A stretch of 55,937 nt of DNA from Candidatus Nanopelagicaceae bacterium (GCA_018882745.1 VFFD01000002.1:1-55937); one strand, 5' to 3'; positions 44,081 through 54,069 are shown, numbered from the stretch's first letter. Notes: generated from the letters alone by a model not told the origin. Made by a program: numbers and translations.

Positions 44081-44361
44081 TGCGGAATTTTACCGAAAGC
44101 CTCAAGAATCCCGCGAAGGTGATACGGCGTTTTATCGATAAATTGCTTTGATAAGAAAAAGTACCTCTTGAGTAATTATCGACATTCTTTTGATCAGGGC
44201 GGGCACCCGCTGGTTATCTATTTATCGATAATCTAGATCTGTTTTGCGCTCAAAATTATCGATAAATAGAGATTCAATCGCCCGTGTAAACACGATTTAT
44301 TGATTTATGGCTATTTGGAAACTCTCGTTAAATGGTCTTATCTACTTATCAATAAAACGTT
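44081..44361. repeat. Intergenic cluster of TTATCGATAA palindromes
   Basis: The longest gene-free stretch of the window, AT-rich. TTTATCGATAAA is at 44131-44142 (perfect 12-bp palindrome), with TTATCGATAA at 44222-44231 and 44256-44265 and TTATCAATAA at 44346-44355. Degenerate or half copies are at 44176-44184, 44147-44155 and 44296-44306. The copies at 44217-44232 and 44255-44270 are embedded in a perfect 16-bp inverted repeat. No ORF or RNA gene is recognised. It may be an operator array for aroH or a centromere-like site. Confidence 0.75.
44087..44092 (-). promoter_or_regulatory. -10 box TAAAAT for leaderless aroH
   Basis: TAAAAT on the minus strand, 6 bases before the aroH ATG at 44080. 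The nearest palindrome is centred about 56 bases upstream of the start codon. Confidence 0.55.
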
Positions 44362-45057
44362 TTAACGATTTACTAATTCAACGCTATTCAGCGAACGCCA
44401 CTTTCCAGGTGGCAACTCCCCCAGCTTGATGGAACCGATGGCCGTTCTAATCAGCCGTTCTACCGGATAACCCAAAGCATCGAACATCCGTCGAACGATT
44501 TGATTGCGCCCCTCGTGGATCACCACTTCAATCATCGCACCGCGGCGGGCGACAGAGATTGGCTTTGCGAGTCCATCGTCTAGCTCAACCCCCTCCACCA
44601 GGTTCTGAAACGCAGAACGGGAGATGGGTTCCTCGGTTTGCACAAGATATGTTTTTTCGACTCCAAAGGATGGGTGTGTGGACTCATGTGCCCATTGACC
44701 ATCATTGGTCAAAATTATGAGACCTTCGCTCTCCTTATCCAGCCTTCCCACATGAAAGAGTCGATCTGGCCATGACCCAAAAAAGTCCTGCAAGGAGGGT
44801 CGACCTTCGGGGTCTGACATAGTGGACAAAATGCCAGCAGGTTTATTGAATGCAAGGTAAGTCTTGGTCTTTGTTGCGCTTATTAACTCATTATCAACTT
44901 CAACTTTAGTGTTTATCGGGTCGATTTTCACCCCTTGAGCTTTAACTATCTTTCCATTGACCTTTACGCGCCCTTCATCAATTAACGCTTCGCAGGCTCG
45001 GCGGCTAGCAACGCCGCAATCCGCCATGAATTTCTGAAGACGTACAAGTTCGGCCAT
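44362..45057 (-). CDS. rluB: RluB/RsuA-family pseudouridine synthase
   Basis: Protein of 231 residues that isomerises uridine in rRNA, most likely 23S. An N-terminal S4 RNA-binding domain (RLQKFMADCGVASRRACEALI) is followed by the catalytic domain with the active-site Asp in FHVGRLDKESEGLIILTNDG and the late motif GRNQIVRRMFDALGYPV. It lies behind scpB as in many bacteria. TACACT stands 7 bases before the ATG (45065-45070), so it may have its own leaderless promoter. Confidence 0.93.
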   Translation of the reverse strand: MAELVRLQKFMADCGVASRRACEALIDEGRVKVNGKIVKAQGVKIDPINTKVEVDNELISATKTKTYLAFNKPAGILSTMSDPEGRPSLQDFFGSWPDRLFHVGRLDKESEGLIILTNDGQWAHESTHPSFGVEKTYLVQTEEPISRSAFQNLVEGVELDDGLAKPISVARRGAMIEVVIHEGRNQIVRRMFDALGYPVERLIRTAIGSIKLGELPPGKWRSLNSVELVNR

Positions 45058-45072
45058 AGCCGCGAGTGTACG

Positions 45073-45630
45073 TTACTCAGTGAGTGAAGCTATAACCTCA
45101 TCGAGGCCGTCGATATTCGGCAGGAATGGAGCGAGAGCGGGGAGATCTTCCACGCGATTGACTCCGATTCGCTCCAAGAAATAGTGGGTCGTTCTGTAGA
45201 GGATTGCGCCCGTTTCATGCTCAATGCCGCACTCCTCTACCAATCCACGAGTAACAAGAGTTTTCATCACAGCTTCCACGTTAACGCCTCGAATCGCTGA
45301 GACTCGAGCGCGAGAGATTGGTTGGCGATAAGCGATCACAGCCAGAGTTTCCAGAGCAGCTTGAGTGAGTTTTGCCTGTTGACCATCAAGAACGAACTTT
45401 TCAACTAACGGAGCAAGATCAGGGTGGCTATAGAAGCGCCAACCGCCAGAGATTTGCTTAAGGGTGAAACCACGATTCTGGCTCTCGTATTCAGAGGCGA
45501 GGTTATGGAGCGCCTCAAGGACCTGCTCGGTCGGAGCTTCGATAATTTGAGCAAGAACCACTTCTGAAACAGGCTCTTCTACAACCATCAGAATCGCTTC
45601 AATAGAACGATGGAGCTCTAGATTAGACAT
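45073..45630 (-). CDS. scpB: Segregation and condensation protein B
   Basis: Winged-helix partner of SMC and ScpA in chromosome condensation, 185 residues. Typical segments are IEAILMVVEEPVSEVVLAQII, TLAVIAYRQPISRARVSAIRGVN and LYRTTHYFLERIG. The ATG follows the scpA stop directly, so the two subunits are made together. The smc gene is not in the window. Confidence 0.94.
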   Translation of the reverse strand: MSNLELHRSIEAILMVVEEPVSEVVLAQIIEAPTEQVLEALHNLASEYESQNRGFTLKQISGGWRFYSHPDLAPLVEKFVLDGQQAKLTQAALETLAVIAYRQPISRARVSAIRGVNVEAVMKTLVTRGLVEECGIEHETGAILYRTTHYFLERIGVNRVEDLPALAPFLPNIDGLDEVIASLTE

Positions 45631-46563
45631 TTAGTTATCCCTCTGTTCAGGCTGACCGGCGGCAGACTCATCGTTGCTTTCAAGTACTGGTTCCCTATCG
45701 AATTCGTCGCTCACAGCAATCTCGCCCTCGGCTGCGCCCGTCCAGGTGATCTGAAGCTCTCCGAGGGCCATGAGCTGCTCGAAACGAACCGAGCCATCTT
45801 TGTATAACTCCAGCAGTGAGAGAAAGCGGGCTACCACCACGAGGGTGTTCGGTGCATCGGCGACCAACCCTCTAAAAGTCATTGTTTTATGCCTTCTTAG
45901 GGCAGCTACGACAAGTATTGCTTCAGCTGCAACGCTGACCAAGGGTAGATGGAGATGCTCCACGGAGAGCGTAGGAGCTGTTTTGGGCGTTAGGACTCGG
46001 TTGGCAATCGCGGCAAATCTTTCCGGGGTAACCCCAATGAGCACCTCCGGTAGCAGCGCTGCAAAAACGGGGTCGAGCGAGACCGAGCGTGGGAAGGTCT
46101 TCTCCTGAGCTGAGATTCGCTCCGCCAAGATATTCGCTATCTCTTTAAAGGCTCGATATTGAAGTAAGCGAGCAAAGAGAAGATCTCGAGCTTCAAGAAG
46201 AGCCAGATCCTCTTCGTCATCAATTTCACCGGAGGGAAGTAACCGCGCAGCTTTCAGATCAAGCAAAGTAGCGGCAACAACTAAGAATTCGGTGGCGTGG
46301 TCTAACTTCCACCCCTCCTCTGTCTTCTCTAATTCACGGATATACGCGATAAATTCATCAGTAACAGTTGCAATAGCAACATCGGTGATATCCATCCGAT
46401 GACGTGAGATAAGTTGCAATAGAAGATCAAATGGACCATCAAAATTCTCAAGATGAACAGAGAAACCTGCCACGCGACCTTCACCGGAGATCGTCGTTGC
46501 GCCAGATATAGGCGGTAGTTGACCTAAAGTATTACTTGAGGGTTCAACAAACTCTTCGCTCAT
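45631..46563 (-). CDS. scpA: Segregation and condensation protein A
   Basis: Kleisin subunit of the SMC complex, about 310 residues. FSVHLENFDGPFDLLLQLISRHRMDITDVAIATV is the conserved N-terminal segment (two SMC-binding helices), and the C-terminal winged helix includes RFLSLLELYKDGSVRFEQ. I chose the ATG at 46563 (MSEEFVEPSS); an ATG at 46572 and a longer frame to 46632 exist but enter the divergent parA promoter. TACAGT lies 9 bases upstream. Confidence 0.92.
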   Translation of the reverse strand: MSEEFVEPSSNTLGQLPPISGATTISGEGRVAGFSVHLENFDGPFDLLLQLISRHRMDITDVAIATVTDEFIAYIRELEKTEEGWKLDHATEFLVVAATLLDLKAARLLPSGEIDDEEDLALLEARDLLFARLLQYRAFKEIANILAERISAQEKTFPRSVSLDPVFAALLPEVLIGVTPERFAAIANRVLTPKTAPTLSVEHLHLPLVSVAAEAILVVAALRRHKTMTFRGLVADAPNTLVVVARFLSLLELYKDGSVRFEQLMALGELQITWTGAAEGEIAVSDEFDREPVLESNDESAAGQPEQRDN

Positions 46564-46613
46564 GGTGCGCATACTGTACGCGTGTCGCTCACGATATGAC
46601 TGCACCCCGTGGC

Positions 46614-46619
46614 TAGAGT
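46614..46619 (+). promoter_or_regulatory. -10 box TAGAGT for leaderless parA
   Basis: TAGAGT is followed by 6 bases and the parA ATG at 46626. It diverges from the scpA operon. Confidence 0.55.
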
Positions 46620-46625
46620 CTCGGC

Positions 46626-47543
46626 ATGGCAAAAAGTGCTTCAGAGATTTCTCGCTTGAACGCTAAATCGACATTTTCGAAAGCGGATTCAGATATCACA
46701 ACATCATCCTCCGTTCTAGGAAAACCAGAACGAGAATTTCCTTATCCTGCGCCACTTGTTGAACATGGCGATGCTCGAATCATCTCCGTTGTTAACCAAA
46801 AAGGTGGAGTTGGTAAAACAACCACCACAATAAATCTCGGAGCTGCATTTGCCGAACTTGGTCGTCGCGTATTGCTCGTTGATTTTGATCCACAACATTC
46901 GCTCTCCGTTGGGCTCAATGTCTCAACGCGCGATATTGAAGGATCTGTTTACAACTTGCTGATGGATGAATCCACGAAAATCGATGATTTCTTACTTAAA
47001 ACGAGTGTTCCAGGAATGGACATGATTCCTGCTCACGAGGATCTCTCTGGCGCTGAAGGCGGACTTGTCAACGTTATCGCCCGCGAAAAGATTTTGAAGC
47101 GAGTGCTCTCATCGGTTACGGATTTTTACGATGTCATTTTGATTGATTGCCAGCCTTCTCTTGGTTTGCTGACCGTCAATGCTCTCACCGCATCTCACTG
47201 GGTTCTTGTTCCGCTGGAATGTGAGTACTTCGCGCTCCGGGGCGTTGCTCTCCTTGATGACATCATCAAGAAAGTACAGATCAATACCAACCCTGAACTC
47301 AAATTGCTCGGAATTCTGCCTACGATGTTTGATCGCAAGACCGTGCATAGCCGCGAAGTGCTCGAACGCATTAGCGAAGCTTTCCCAGAAAAAGTATTTG
47401 ATACCACAATCGCCCGCACCGTTCGTTTCCCTGAAACAACTGTTGCTGGTGAACCAATCACATCGTATGCAAGTTCATCTGTCGGAGCTGCGTCATACCG
47501 TCGCTTAGCTCGTGAAATTATCGCCAATGGAGGGGTTCGATGA
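46626..47543 (+). CDS. parA: ParA-family partition ATPase
   Basis: ParA/Soj ATPase of 305 residues. A poorly conserved 50-residue N-terminal tail precedes the deviant Walker A KGGVGKTTTTINLG at about 59-72; VLLVDFDPQHSLSVGL and VILIDCQPSLGLLTVNAL are the A' and B motifs. It is the only rightward gene pair in the right arm and diverges from scpA, a position shared with a ParA-like gene near scpAB in mycobacteria. It is unlikely to be the oriC-linked parA, since no parB or parS is seen. It overlaps the next gene by ATGA. Confidence 0.92.
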   Translation: MAKSASEISRLNAKSTFSKADSDITTSSSVLGKPEREFPYPAPLVEHGDARIISVVNQKGGVGKTTTTINLGAAFAELGRRVLLVDFDPQHSLSVGLNVSTRDIEGSVYNLLMDESTKIDDFLLKTSVPGMDMIPAHEDLSGAEGGLVNVIAREKILKRVLSSVTDFYDVILIDCQPSLGLLTVNALTASHWVLVPLECEYFALRGVALLDDIIKKVQINTNPELKLLGILPTMFDRKTVHSREVLERISEAFPEKVFDTTIARTVRFPETTVAGEPITSYASSSVGAASYRRLAREIIANGGVR

Positions 47544-47956
47544 CTCGTCGTATTAGTTTGCCTGGAGCTGATGAACTTTTTCGTAAAACAACGCTGAGCG
47601 CCGTTCCAGATCAAGTTGTAGAAGAAGTTGAGGTTGCTCATACAAATCGTGCAACAACTCAATCTGTTGCGAAAGCTGCGCCGAAAAGTACTGGCGTTCG
47701 TCAAACTCCCCGTCGTCGTCCTACTGGTTTAGATAAAGGTCCATCCGGTCGCGAAAAGCATGATGAGAAGATAACGGTTTATCTCTCACCTGAAGAGCTC
47801 TTTGACTTAGAGCAAGCGCGACTTCATCTGCGTGGCGACTTAGGTTTAGCTGTAGATCGCGGTCGCATTGTTCGCGAAGCTCTCGCAATTGTTATCGCTG
47901 ATCTAGAGTCAAAAGGCGATCAATCAATCATTGCTCGACGTCTTCGCGGACGTTAA
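47540..47956 (+). CDS. Ribbon-helix-helix-like partner of ParA
   Basis: Protein of 138 residues. The first ~70 residues are low-complexity and basic (RQTPRRRPTGLDKG). The C-terminal KITVYLSPEELFDLEQARLHLRG with VDRGRIVREALAIVIADLE looks like a ribbon-helix-helix DNA-binding domain. Four-base overlap with parA suggests a functional pair, as in plasmid ParA-ParG/Omega systems, where the RHH protein binds the centromere. No ParB-type protein is present. The stop abuts the stop of convergent xerD with no bases between. Confidence 0.7.
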   Translation: MTRRISLPGADELFRKTTLSAVPDQVVEEVEVAHTNRATTQSVAKAAPKSTGVRQTPRRRPTGLDKGPSGREKHDEKITVYLSPEELFDLEQARLHLRGDLGLAVDRGRIVREALAIVIADLESKGDQSIIARRLRGR

Positions 47957-48856
47957 TTACCGCGAGCGCGGATGTGCGCTTGCATAACTCTCCCGAAGTT
48001 TATCGATCGTTACTAACGTGTAGATCTGGGTTGTCGTAACGGAAGCGTGTCCCAGTAACTCCTGCACTACGCGAATATCTGCTCCCCCATCAATCAAATG
48101 GGTGGCAAATGAGTGACGAAGAGCGTGAGGAGAAATCACTTTCTCTAACCCCGCCCGATTCGCAGCTTGAGAAACAATGTTCCAAGCGCTCTGGCGACTG
48201 AGACGATTCCCTTGTTTCTCGCTCAAGAAGAGCGCTTCCTCGCGATGATTTTTGATAAACGTAGGTCGGGCTCGAGTCAGATATTGATCCAGCGCTTGTT
48301 GAGCAAAACGACCAAGGGGAACAAGCCTCTCTTTTCCACCTTTTCCTCGCACACGCACCGTCGTTGTTTCACCTTCACTACGTGCGATATCGCCAACGTT
48401 AAGTTGAACTATCTCACTCACTCGACCTCCCGTGGCATACAGAGTTTCGAGCAATGCACGATCGCGTAGACCACTTAGATCATCACTACACGAAGTAATC
48501 AAAGATTCCACTTCAGTTATGGAGAGCGCTTTTGGAAGACGTTTTGGTATGCGGGGCGGATTTATCTCCTTTGCAATATTTACTATTCCTTGATCTTTAG
48601 CGAGAAAAGCGAAGAGGCTGCGAATCGCGACAGCATGACGCGCGATGCTCGACTCTCCTAAACCGGATATTCGAAGACCTTGTAGAAATTCGGTGATATC
48701 TGCGCTCTGCGCGGTAGTAACGTCTTGGTTCTTTCCAATAAGAAATTCATGAAATTTATTCAAATCACGACGATACGCTGCAATCGTGTTCTTACTTAAA
48801 CCTCTTTCGACCGCGCAATGATTGAGAAAGATTTCAATCAGCGCTGAGTTAGCCAC
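47957..48856 (-). CDS. xerD: Tyrosine recombinase XerD
   Basis: Site-specific recombinase of 299 residues that acts with XerC at dif. An N-terminal SAM-like core-binding domain ([20 protein letters not shown]) precedes the catalytic domain. Catalytic Arg is in [10 protein letters not shown], the HALRH box is near 244-248, the second His in [13 protein letters not shown] near 269 and the nucleophile Tyr near 279. The GTG start lies within the pyrG end (8-base overlap). A dif site lies 14 kb away. Confidence 0.93.
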   Translation of the reverse strand: MANSALIEIFLNHCAVERGLSKNTIAAYRRDLNKFHEFLIGKNQDVTTAQSADITEFLQGLRISGLGESSIARHAVAIRSLFAFLAKDQGIVNIAKEINPPRIPKRLPKALSITEVESLITSCSDDLSGLRDRALLETLYATGGRVSEIVQLNVGDIARSEGETTTVRVRGKGGKERLVPLGRFAQQALDQYLTRARPTFIKNHREEALFLSEKQGNRLSRQSAWNIVSQAANRAGLEKVISPHALRHSFATHLIDGGADIRVVQELLGHASVTTTQIYTLVTIDKLRESYASAHPRSR

Positions 48857-50480
48857 GTTCTAACGCGGCCTTGATGAGGCCACTAAAGAGCGGATGAGGT
48901 TTGGTGGGACGAGAACGAAATTCAGGATGCGCTTGAGTGCCTACGTAATATGGATGAATTTCTCGAGGTAGCTCTACAAATTCAACAAGATGCTGATCTG
49001 GCGATAACCCGCTAAAAACAAGACCTGCCTTAGATATTTCTTCACGATAATTATTGTTGACTTCATAGCGATGGCGATGACGCTCTGAAATCTCATTGGC
49101 ACCATACGTCTCGGCGACAATAGAGCCAGGTTGAAGCGCAGCCTTGTAAAGACCGAGACGCATCGTTCCACCCATATCAGCTTCACCCGCGACAATCTTT
49201 TCCTGTCCCGCCATTGTTGCGATGACTGGGGCATCGGTCGTGGGATCAAATTCCGCCGAATTTGCGCTTGTTAAACCAGCTTTATTTCTCGCGATCTCAA
49301 TCACCATACATTGGAGACCAAGACAGAGTCCGAGGGTTGGAATCTTTTTCTCTCGGGCGTATTTCAACGCTCCCAATTTACCTTCAATGCCACGGACACC
49401 GAAACCTCCAGGGACGCAGATCGCATCTACATTGCAGAGGTTCTTTTCCGCTCCCGCATCGCTCTCGCAATCATCACTCACGATCCATTTAATTTCTACC
49501 TTTGCGTTATTCGCAAAACCTCCAGCACGAAGCGCTTCCGTTACCGAGAGATATGCATCAGGTAGGTCAACGTATTTCCCTACTAGACCAACTCGAACAG
49601 TATGTGCAGGTTTGTGAACTCGCTCTAACAGCGCATCCCATTCCTGCCACGAAACTTCATTGGCCTTTAGTCCAAGGCGACGAACAATGTAGGAGTCAAG
49701 ACCTTCACTGTGGAGCACTTTTGGAATGTCGTAAATGGAGGGCGCATCGACGGCGGCGACGACGGCCTCTTGGTCAACATCGCACATCAGCGAAATCTTC
49801 TTTTTCACTGAGAGCGGGATCTCTCGATCGGAGCGAAGGACAATTGCATCTGGTGAAATACCGATAGAACGGAGCGCTTGAACCGAATGTTGTGTGGGCT
49901 TGGTTTTTAACTCACCTGATGGGCCGATATATGGAACAAGAGATACGTGTAGATAAAAGACATTTTCTCGCCCAACTTCTTGGCGAATCTGGCGCGCAGC
50001 TTCGATAAATGGAAGTGATTCGATGTCGCCAACAGTTCCGCCGATCTCCGTTATGACAACATCAATATCAGGAGATGCCATGGCGCGGATGCGATCCTTG
50101 ATTTCATTTGTAATATGCGGAATCACTTGGACGGTATCGCCCAAATACTCGCCTCTCCGTTCTCGCGCGATGACTCGCGAATAAACCTGACCTGTGGTGA
50201 CATTTGCGGAACCGTGAAGGTTGGTATCGAGGAATCTCTCGTAATGACCGATATCTAAATCTGTCTCCGCGCCATCATCAGTTACGAAAACTTCTCCATG
50301 TTGGAAAGGGTTCATCGTGCCGGGATCAACGTTGATATATGGATCGAGCTTCTGCATTGTCACTCGTAGGCCACGAGCGCGCAGCAACCTTCCCAAACTT
50401 GAAGCAGTAAGGCCTTTGCCGAGACTTGAGGCGACTCCGCCGGTAACGAACAGATGCTTCGTCACATGAGGGGCGGTCAT
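48849..50480 (-). CDS. pyrG: CTP synthase
   Basis: Makes CTP from UTP and glutamine. The 543 residues comprise an N-terminal synthetase domain ([38 protein letters not shown]) and a C-terminal glutamine amidotransferase domain ([12 protein letters not shown] with the catalytic Cys, [15 protein letters not shown] with His and Glu). I chose the ATG at 50480, 14 bases after the recN stop. A nudix gene that lies nearby in mycobacteria is absent. Confidence 0.96.
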   Translation of the reverse strand: MTAPHVTKHLFVTGGVASSLGKGLTASSLGRLLRARGLRVTMQKLDPYINVDPGTMNPFQHGEVFVTDDGAETDLDIGHYERFLDTNLHGSANVTTGQVYSRVIARERRGEYLGDTVQVIPHITNEIKDRIRAMASPDIDVVITEIGGTVGDIESLPFIEAARQIRQEVGRENVFYLHVSLVPYIGPSGELKTKPTQHSVQALRSIGISPDAIVLRSDREIPLSVKKKISLMCDVDQEAVVAAVDAPSIYDIPKVLHSEGLDSYIVRRLGLKANEVSWQEWDALLERVHKPAHTVRVGLVGKYVDLPDAYLSVTEALRAGGFANNAKVEIKWIVSDDCESDAGAEKNLCNVDAICVPGGFGVRGIEGKLGALKYAREKKIPTLGLCLGLQCMVIEIARNKAGLTSANSAEFDPTTDAPVIATMAGQEKIVAGEADMGGTMRLGLYKAALQPGSIVAETYGANEISERHRHRYEVNNNYREEISKAGLVFSGLSPDQHLVEFVELPREIHPYYVGTQAHPEFRSRPTKPHPLFSGLIKAALERG

Positions 50481-50494
50481 GGAAGGCGAACTTA

Positions 50495-52258
50495 TCACGC
50501 CTTCTCGGTGATGCGTAAATCGAGGAGCTCGCGAGCGTGTTCTTGGGCGTGTTCAGAATTTTCGACTCCAGAGAGCATACGAGCAATCTCGACTTCTCGG
50601 TCATGATCTGAAATTCGCCGTATCGAACTCTCCGTTATAGCCCCACTCGTATCTTTCTCGACGACAATGTGGTTATCCGCCCAGAGCGCAACCTGCGCGA
50701 GATGCGTGACAACAATTACTTGAGAACTCTGTGCGAGTTTACGAAGTCTTCTTCCGACTTCAAGAGCAGCTTTACCGCCAACTCCAGCATCAACTTCATC
50801 AAAAACATATGTTCCTAGCGGATACCGTTCTGCAATCACAACTTCCAGCGCCAACATCAAACGAGAGAGTTCTCCACCACTAGCTGCCTTTGAAATCGGA
50901 AGTAGCTCTCCTCCACCATGGCTTGTGAAAAGCATTGCAACTTCATCAAGGCCATGACTTTGAAAATCTCCATCGTTCTCGCCACTTCGACTTTCCACTT
51001 TCATATCAAAAATTGCTTTCGGCATTGCAAGAAGATGCAATTCCGCCGTGACAGATTTGCTAAGACTCGACGCTGCATCAATCCTCAATCGTGTTAAGTC
51101 TTTTCCCTTTTTCAAAAGCTCTCTGCGGCATTGAACTAACTCTGATTCAAGTTCCGCCACTCGATCATCTCCACCCGTCAGATCGGCGATCCTCTTTTCT
51201 GCGGATTTTGCTCGCTCGATTGCTTCAGAAAGTGCCTCGTATTTATCGCCAGAGGAGCCAAATCGCTTTGTAAAAGAAGTAATGAGCGCTTTGCGCTGTA
51301 ACGCATTTTCCAGAGCGCTCGGGTCGGCCGAAAGATTTTCTATATACCGATCGATATCGGAGGCTGCATCAATAAGGGTATATAGAGCCTCGGAAACCTT
51401 CTCATTGATGGAATCCAATTGTTGGTCTTTTCCACGAGCGCCTTGGAGGAAGCGCTTTGAGTGTTGCAGTGAATTCAATCCGCCGCTGTCTTCATCGGAT
51501 AAGGCTTGCTGAGCGCCAGTCGCGGCAACTCTCAGATCTTCAACACTTTCTAGGCGAGATATCAGCGCATCGAGCTCGTCCAACTCCCCTTCTTTGGGTT
51601 TTATCTTTGAGTACTCGACTGATAACTCCTTCAGCGATGAGATTTCGCGATCGCGATCCTGAAGCGACTTTTTTAACTCGGCAATAGTTCGTTTCAACTC
51701 TTGGAATTGTGCCAATGTCTTCTGATACTCATGGCGCGATTGAAAAAATTTTTCACCCGCAGCTGAGTCCAAGAGTTCTCTCTGTTTGTTGGCTTTTGAG
51801 AGAACGAGATTGCCATGTTGGCCATGAACTTCAATGAGTTCACTGCCAAACTCCCCCAACGTTGCAGCGGTCGTTGTTGCACCGGAAAGTTGAGCTCTAC
51901 TCTTGCCATCTTTAGTTACCTGACGAGCCAGAAGTATCGAACCTTCTTCAATGGAAGGATCGTGTTCTTCGCAGAGTTTTTTGAGTTTCTCACTGTAATG
52001 CCCTGGCAAAGAGAATCGCCCTGAAACGGAGAGTCGTTCATGTCCAGAACGAATGAGATCAGAGTCAGCTTTATCTCCCAAGATTAACGAGAGGGCCGTG
52101 AGCAACATCGTCTTTCCTGCTCCGGTCTCGCCCGTTATAACATTGAATCCAGGAGCAAATTCCACGAGCGCGTTATCGATGACACCCAGGCCTCGGATAT
52201 CAATTTCTTCAAGCAGAGAGCGGTGCACCGCGCTCTTTTTACTCACCGCGCCAACCAT
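50495..52258 (-). CDS. recN: DNA repair protein RecN
   Basis: SMC-like ATPase for double-strand-break repair, 587 residues. Walker A GETGAGKT is near residue 41, coiled coils span roughly 150-350, and the signature ([15 protein letters not shown]) with Walker B ([12 protein letters not shown]) is in the C-terminal half. The ATG at 52258 gives about 14 residues more than the usual family start; GTG codons at 52246 and 52228 are alternatives. It overlaps nadK and is probably part of tlyA-nadK-recN. PafBC is a candidate regulator by analogy, but I see no clear site. Confidence 0.93.
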   Translation of the reverse strand: MVGAVSKKSAVHRSLLEEIDIRGLGVIDNALVEFAPGFNVITGETGAGKTMLLTALSLILGDKADSDLIRSGHERLSVSGRFSLPGHYSEKLKKLCEEHDPSIEEGSILLARQVTKDGKSRAQLSGATTTAATLGEFGSELIEVHGQHGNLVLSKANKQRELLDSAAGEKFFQSRHEYQKTLAQFQELKRTIAELKKSLQDRDREISSLKELSVEYSKIKPKEGELDELDALISRLESVEDLRVAATGAQQALSDEDSGGLNSLQHSKRFLQGARGKDQQLDSINEKVSEALYTLIDAASDIDRYIENLSADPSALENALQRKALITSFTKRFGSSGDKYEALSEAIERAKSAEKRIADLTGGDDRVAELESELVQCRRELLKKGKDLTRLRIDAASSLSKSVTAELHLLAMPKAIFDMKVESRSGENDGDFQSHGLDEVAMLFTSHGGGELLPISKAASGGELSRLMLALEVVIAERYPLGTYVFDEVDAGVGGKAALEVGRRLRKLAQSSQVIVVTHLAQVALWADNHIVVEKDTSGAITESSIRRISDHDREVEIARMLSGVENSEHAQEHARELLDLRITEKA

Positions 52259-53108
52259 CGACAGGTAATTTGAATTTTGCTACAAGACGATCAGTGAAGG
52301 GAGCCTCATCAATATGTGCGAGGTGAATGAAGGATTTATCACTAGTAAGGACAATTCGATCTTTCTCGAGAAGCGCGAATTTGCGCAGCCCGTCAGCAGA
52401 AAGCGCACCGACATCACTCTCAACATCAATTGCGATTTCAGAATCAGGTGAGATAACCATGGGGTCTGAGAAGAGCGCATGTGCAGCCAGCGGAAGCAAA
52501 ACCAAGGCTTCAACTTCAGGCCAGACAACAGGCCCTCCGGCGCTAAATGCATAGGCCGTTGAGCCAGTCGGTGTAGCGCAGATAACGCCGTCGCAACCCC
52601 ACCGCGATAGTGGACGGTGATCCACTTGTACAAATAACTCAATCATCGCTTCAGTATTTCGTTCGATTGTTACTTCATTAAGCGCCCAACCATGCGCAAC
52701 AACTTTTCCTTCTCGTTGCACTTGATAGGCAAGGGTCATTCGCTTCTCTGTGGAGTATTTCTTGGTGCGAATCGCTTCAATGACAGAGGAGGTTGTGGGC
52801 TTTCCGATCTGTGCGAGGAAACCGACATGTCCTAAATTGATCCCTAAAACTGGGATTTTGGTGCCATGAATTTGTTCTGCGCCGCGAAGGATTGTGCCAT
52901 CTCCTCCAAGAACAAGAGTCAATTCAATGTCTGGAAGTCTTGTAGCAAGTCCTTCTTTAGCGATGTAATCAACGCCGGCGATTCCGGAATCAACTGTTGA
53001 GATGAATGTAATTCCATCTTTAGAGAGCGTTGACACGATCTCGGCTGCAACTACCTTTGCTTCAGGACGATTTGGGTGAAGCACCAACAAGATTTCGCGC
53101 CCACTCAT
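52239..53108 (-). CDS. nadK: NAD kinase
   Basis: Phosphorylates NAD to NADP. The GGDGT motif is at residues 68-72 and the NE segment in WALNEVTIER; CDGVICATPTGSTAYAFSAGGP is the conserved glycine-rich core. Length 289 is normal. Its ATG overlaps the tlyA stop by one base (TAATG), indicating coupling. The tlyA-nadK-recN order is standard in actinobacteria. Confidence 0.95.
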   Translation of the reverse strand: MSGREILLVLHPNRPEAKVVAAEIVSTLSKDGITFISTVDSGIAGVDYIAKEGLATRLPDIELTLVLGGDGTILRGAEQIHGTKIPVLGINLGHVGFLAQIGKPTTSSVIEAIRTKKYSTEKRMTLAYQVQREGKVVAHGWALNEVTIERNTEAMIELFVQVDHRPLSRWGCDGVICATPTGSTAYAFSAGGPVVWPEVEALVLLPLAAHALFSDPMVISPDSEIAIDVESDVGALSADGLRKFALLEKDRIVLTSDKSFIHLAHIDEAPFTDRLVAKFKLPVDGWRGE

Positions 53109-53896
53109 TATTGAGGTCCTTTCGCAATAGCGTCATCAATCGCACTCTCTGCAATCATGGCGGCGCCACGACGTAACCAGAGGAAGTACTCCACATTGCC
53201 GGAAGGTCCGGGAAGTGGACTTGCCACTACGCCTAAGGTACCCAAACCCAACTCATGAGCGCTCTTTGCAACCTCCAGGATTGCACTTCTGCGTAGTTGT
53301 GGATCCCGCACAACTCCTCCTGCGCCTAACTTCTCGCGCCCCACTTCAAATTGAGGTTTCACCATGATGAGCAAGTCCGCTTCCGGCTTTGAGACTGATG
53401 TCAGCGCCGGGATTACAAGAGTTAAGGAGATGAAAGAGAGGTCAGCGACCACGAGATCTACTGGATCCTTGATGATCTCTGGCGAGAGGGTCCGCACATT
53501 AGTGCGGTCGTAGATCTCGACTCGCGGGTCCTGACGAAGCTCCCACGCGAGCTGTCCATACCCAACATCAACTGCAATTACTTTGGAGGCGCCTCGTTTG
53601 AGAAGTACATCAGTGAATCCACCTGTGCTTGCTCCAGCATCTAAAGCTATTTTTCCAGAAACGGAAATTTCAGGAAGTGCATCAAGAGCACCTGCTAATT
53701 TGTGGCCACCACGAGAGACATACTCATCACGCGCTTCCGCCAAGGTAATAGATGTTTCAGCATCTACTTGAGTGGCTGGTTTTGAAGCTGGAATTCCGCG
53801 GACCAATATCGACCGAGACTCAATGAGATCTACTGCATGCTCCCTCGAGCGCGCCAGTCCTCGTCGGACTAGCTCAGCATCAAGTCGAGTGCGCAT
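53108..53896 (-). CDS. tlyA: TlyA-type rRNA 2'-O-methyltransferase
   Basis: Protein of 262 residues: an N-terminal S4 domain (RLDAELVRRGLARSREHAVDLI) and an FtsJ-like methyltransferase domain (IALDAGASTGGFTDVLLKRGA, VDLVVADLSFISLTLVIP). In mycobacteria TlyA methylates 16S C1409 and 23S C1920 and its loss causes capreomycin resistance. The start lies 14 bases after the stop of the 52-residue ORF. Confidence 0.94.
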   Translation of the reverse strand: MRTRLDAELVRRGLARSREHAVDLIESRSILVRGIPASKPATQVDAETSITLAEARDEYVSRGGHKLAGALDALPEISVSGKIALDAGASTGGFTDVLLKRGASKVIAVDVGYGQLAWELRQDPRVEIYDRTNVRTLSPEIIKDPVDLVVADLSFISLTLVIPALTSVSKPEADLLIMVKPQFEVGREKLGAGGVVRDPQLRRSAILEVAKSAHELGLGTLGVVASPLPGPSGNVEYFLWLRRGAAMIAESAIDDAIAKGPQ

Positions 53897-53910
53897 TCAC
53901 ATTGTTAAAG

Positions 53911-54069
53911 CTAGTTTGAAATACCTTCAACAGAGGAGAGCGCTTGAGTAAGTTCCTTATTCACTTCATCAAATTTGGCGCCATGCTCTTCAAGCGGTGC
54001 AAATGCAATCTCATTAATTTTCTTCTTGATGGCCGAGACCGTATCTAGATTGGGATTACCCTCGTTCAT
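53911..54069 (-). CDS. Small 52-residue protein upstream of tlyA
   Basis: A short ORF, MNEGNPNLDTVSAIKKK... to ...SSVEGISN, predicted helical with alternating charge. Its ATG overlaps the stop of the preceding lysine-tail protein (ATGA), good evidence that it is translated. Mycobacteria also have a tiny gene before tlyA (Rv1693), so the position, if not the sequence, is conserved. Function unknown. Confidence 0.65.
   Translation of the reverse strand: MNEGNPNLDTVSAIKKKINEIAFAPLEEHGAKFDEVNKELTQALSSVEGISN

Noticed and set aside
44176-44184. TTATCGACA as a DnaA box
   Set aside because: It differs from TTATCCACA at the important sixth base, and the neighbouring copies are TTATCGATAA palindromes; the region is near dif, not the origin.
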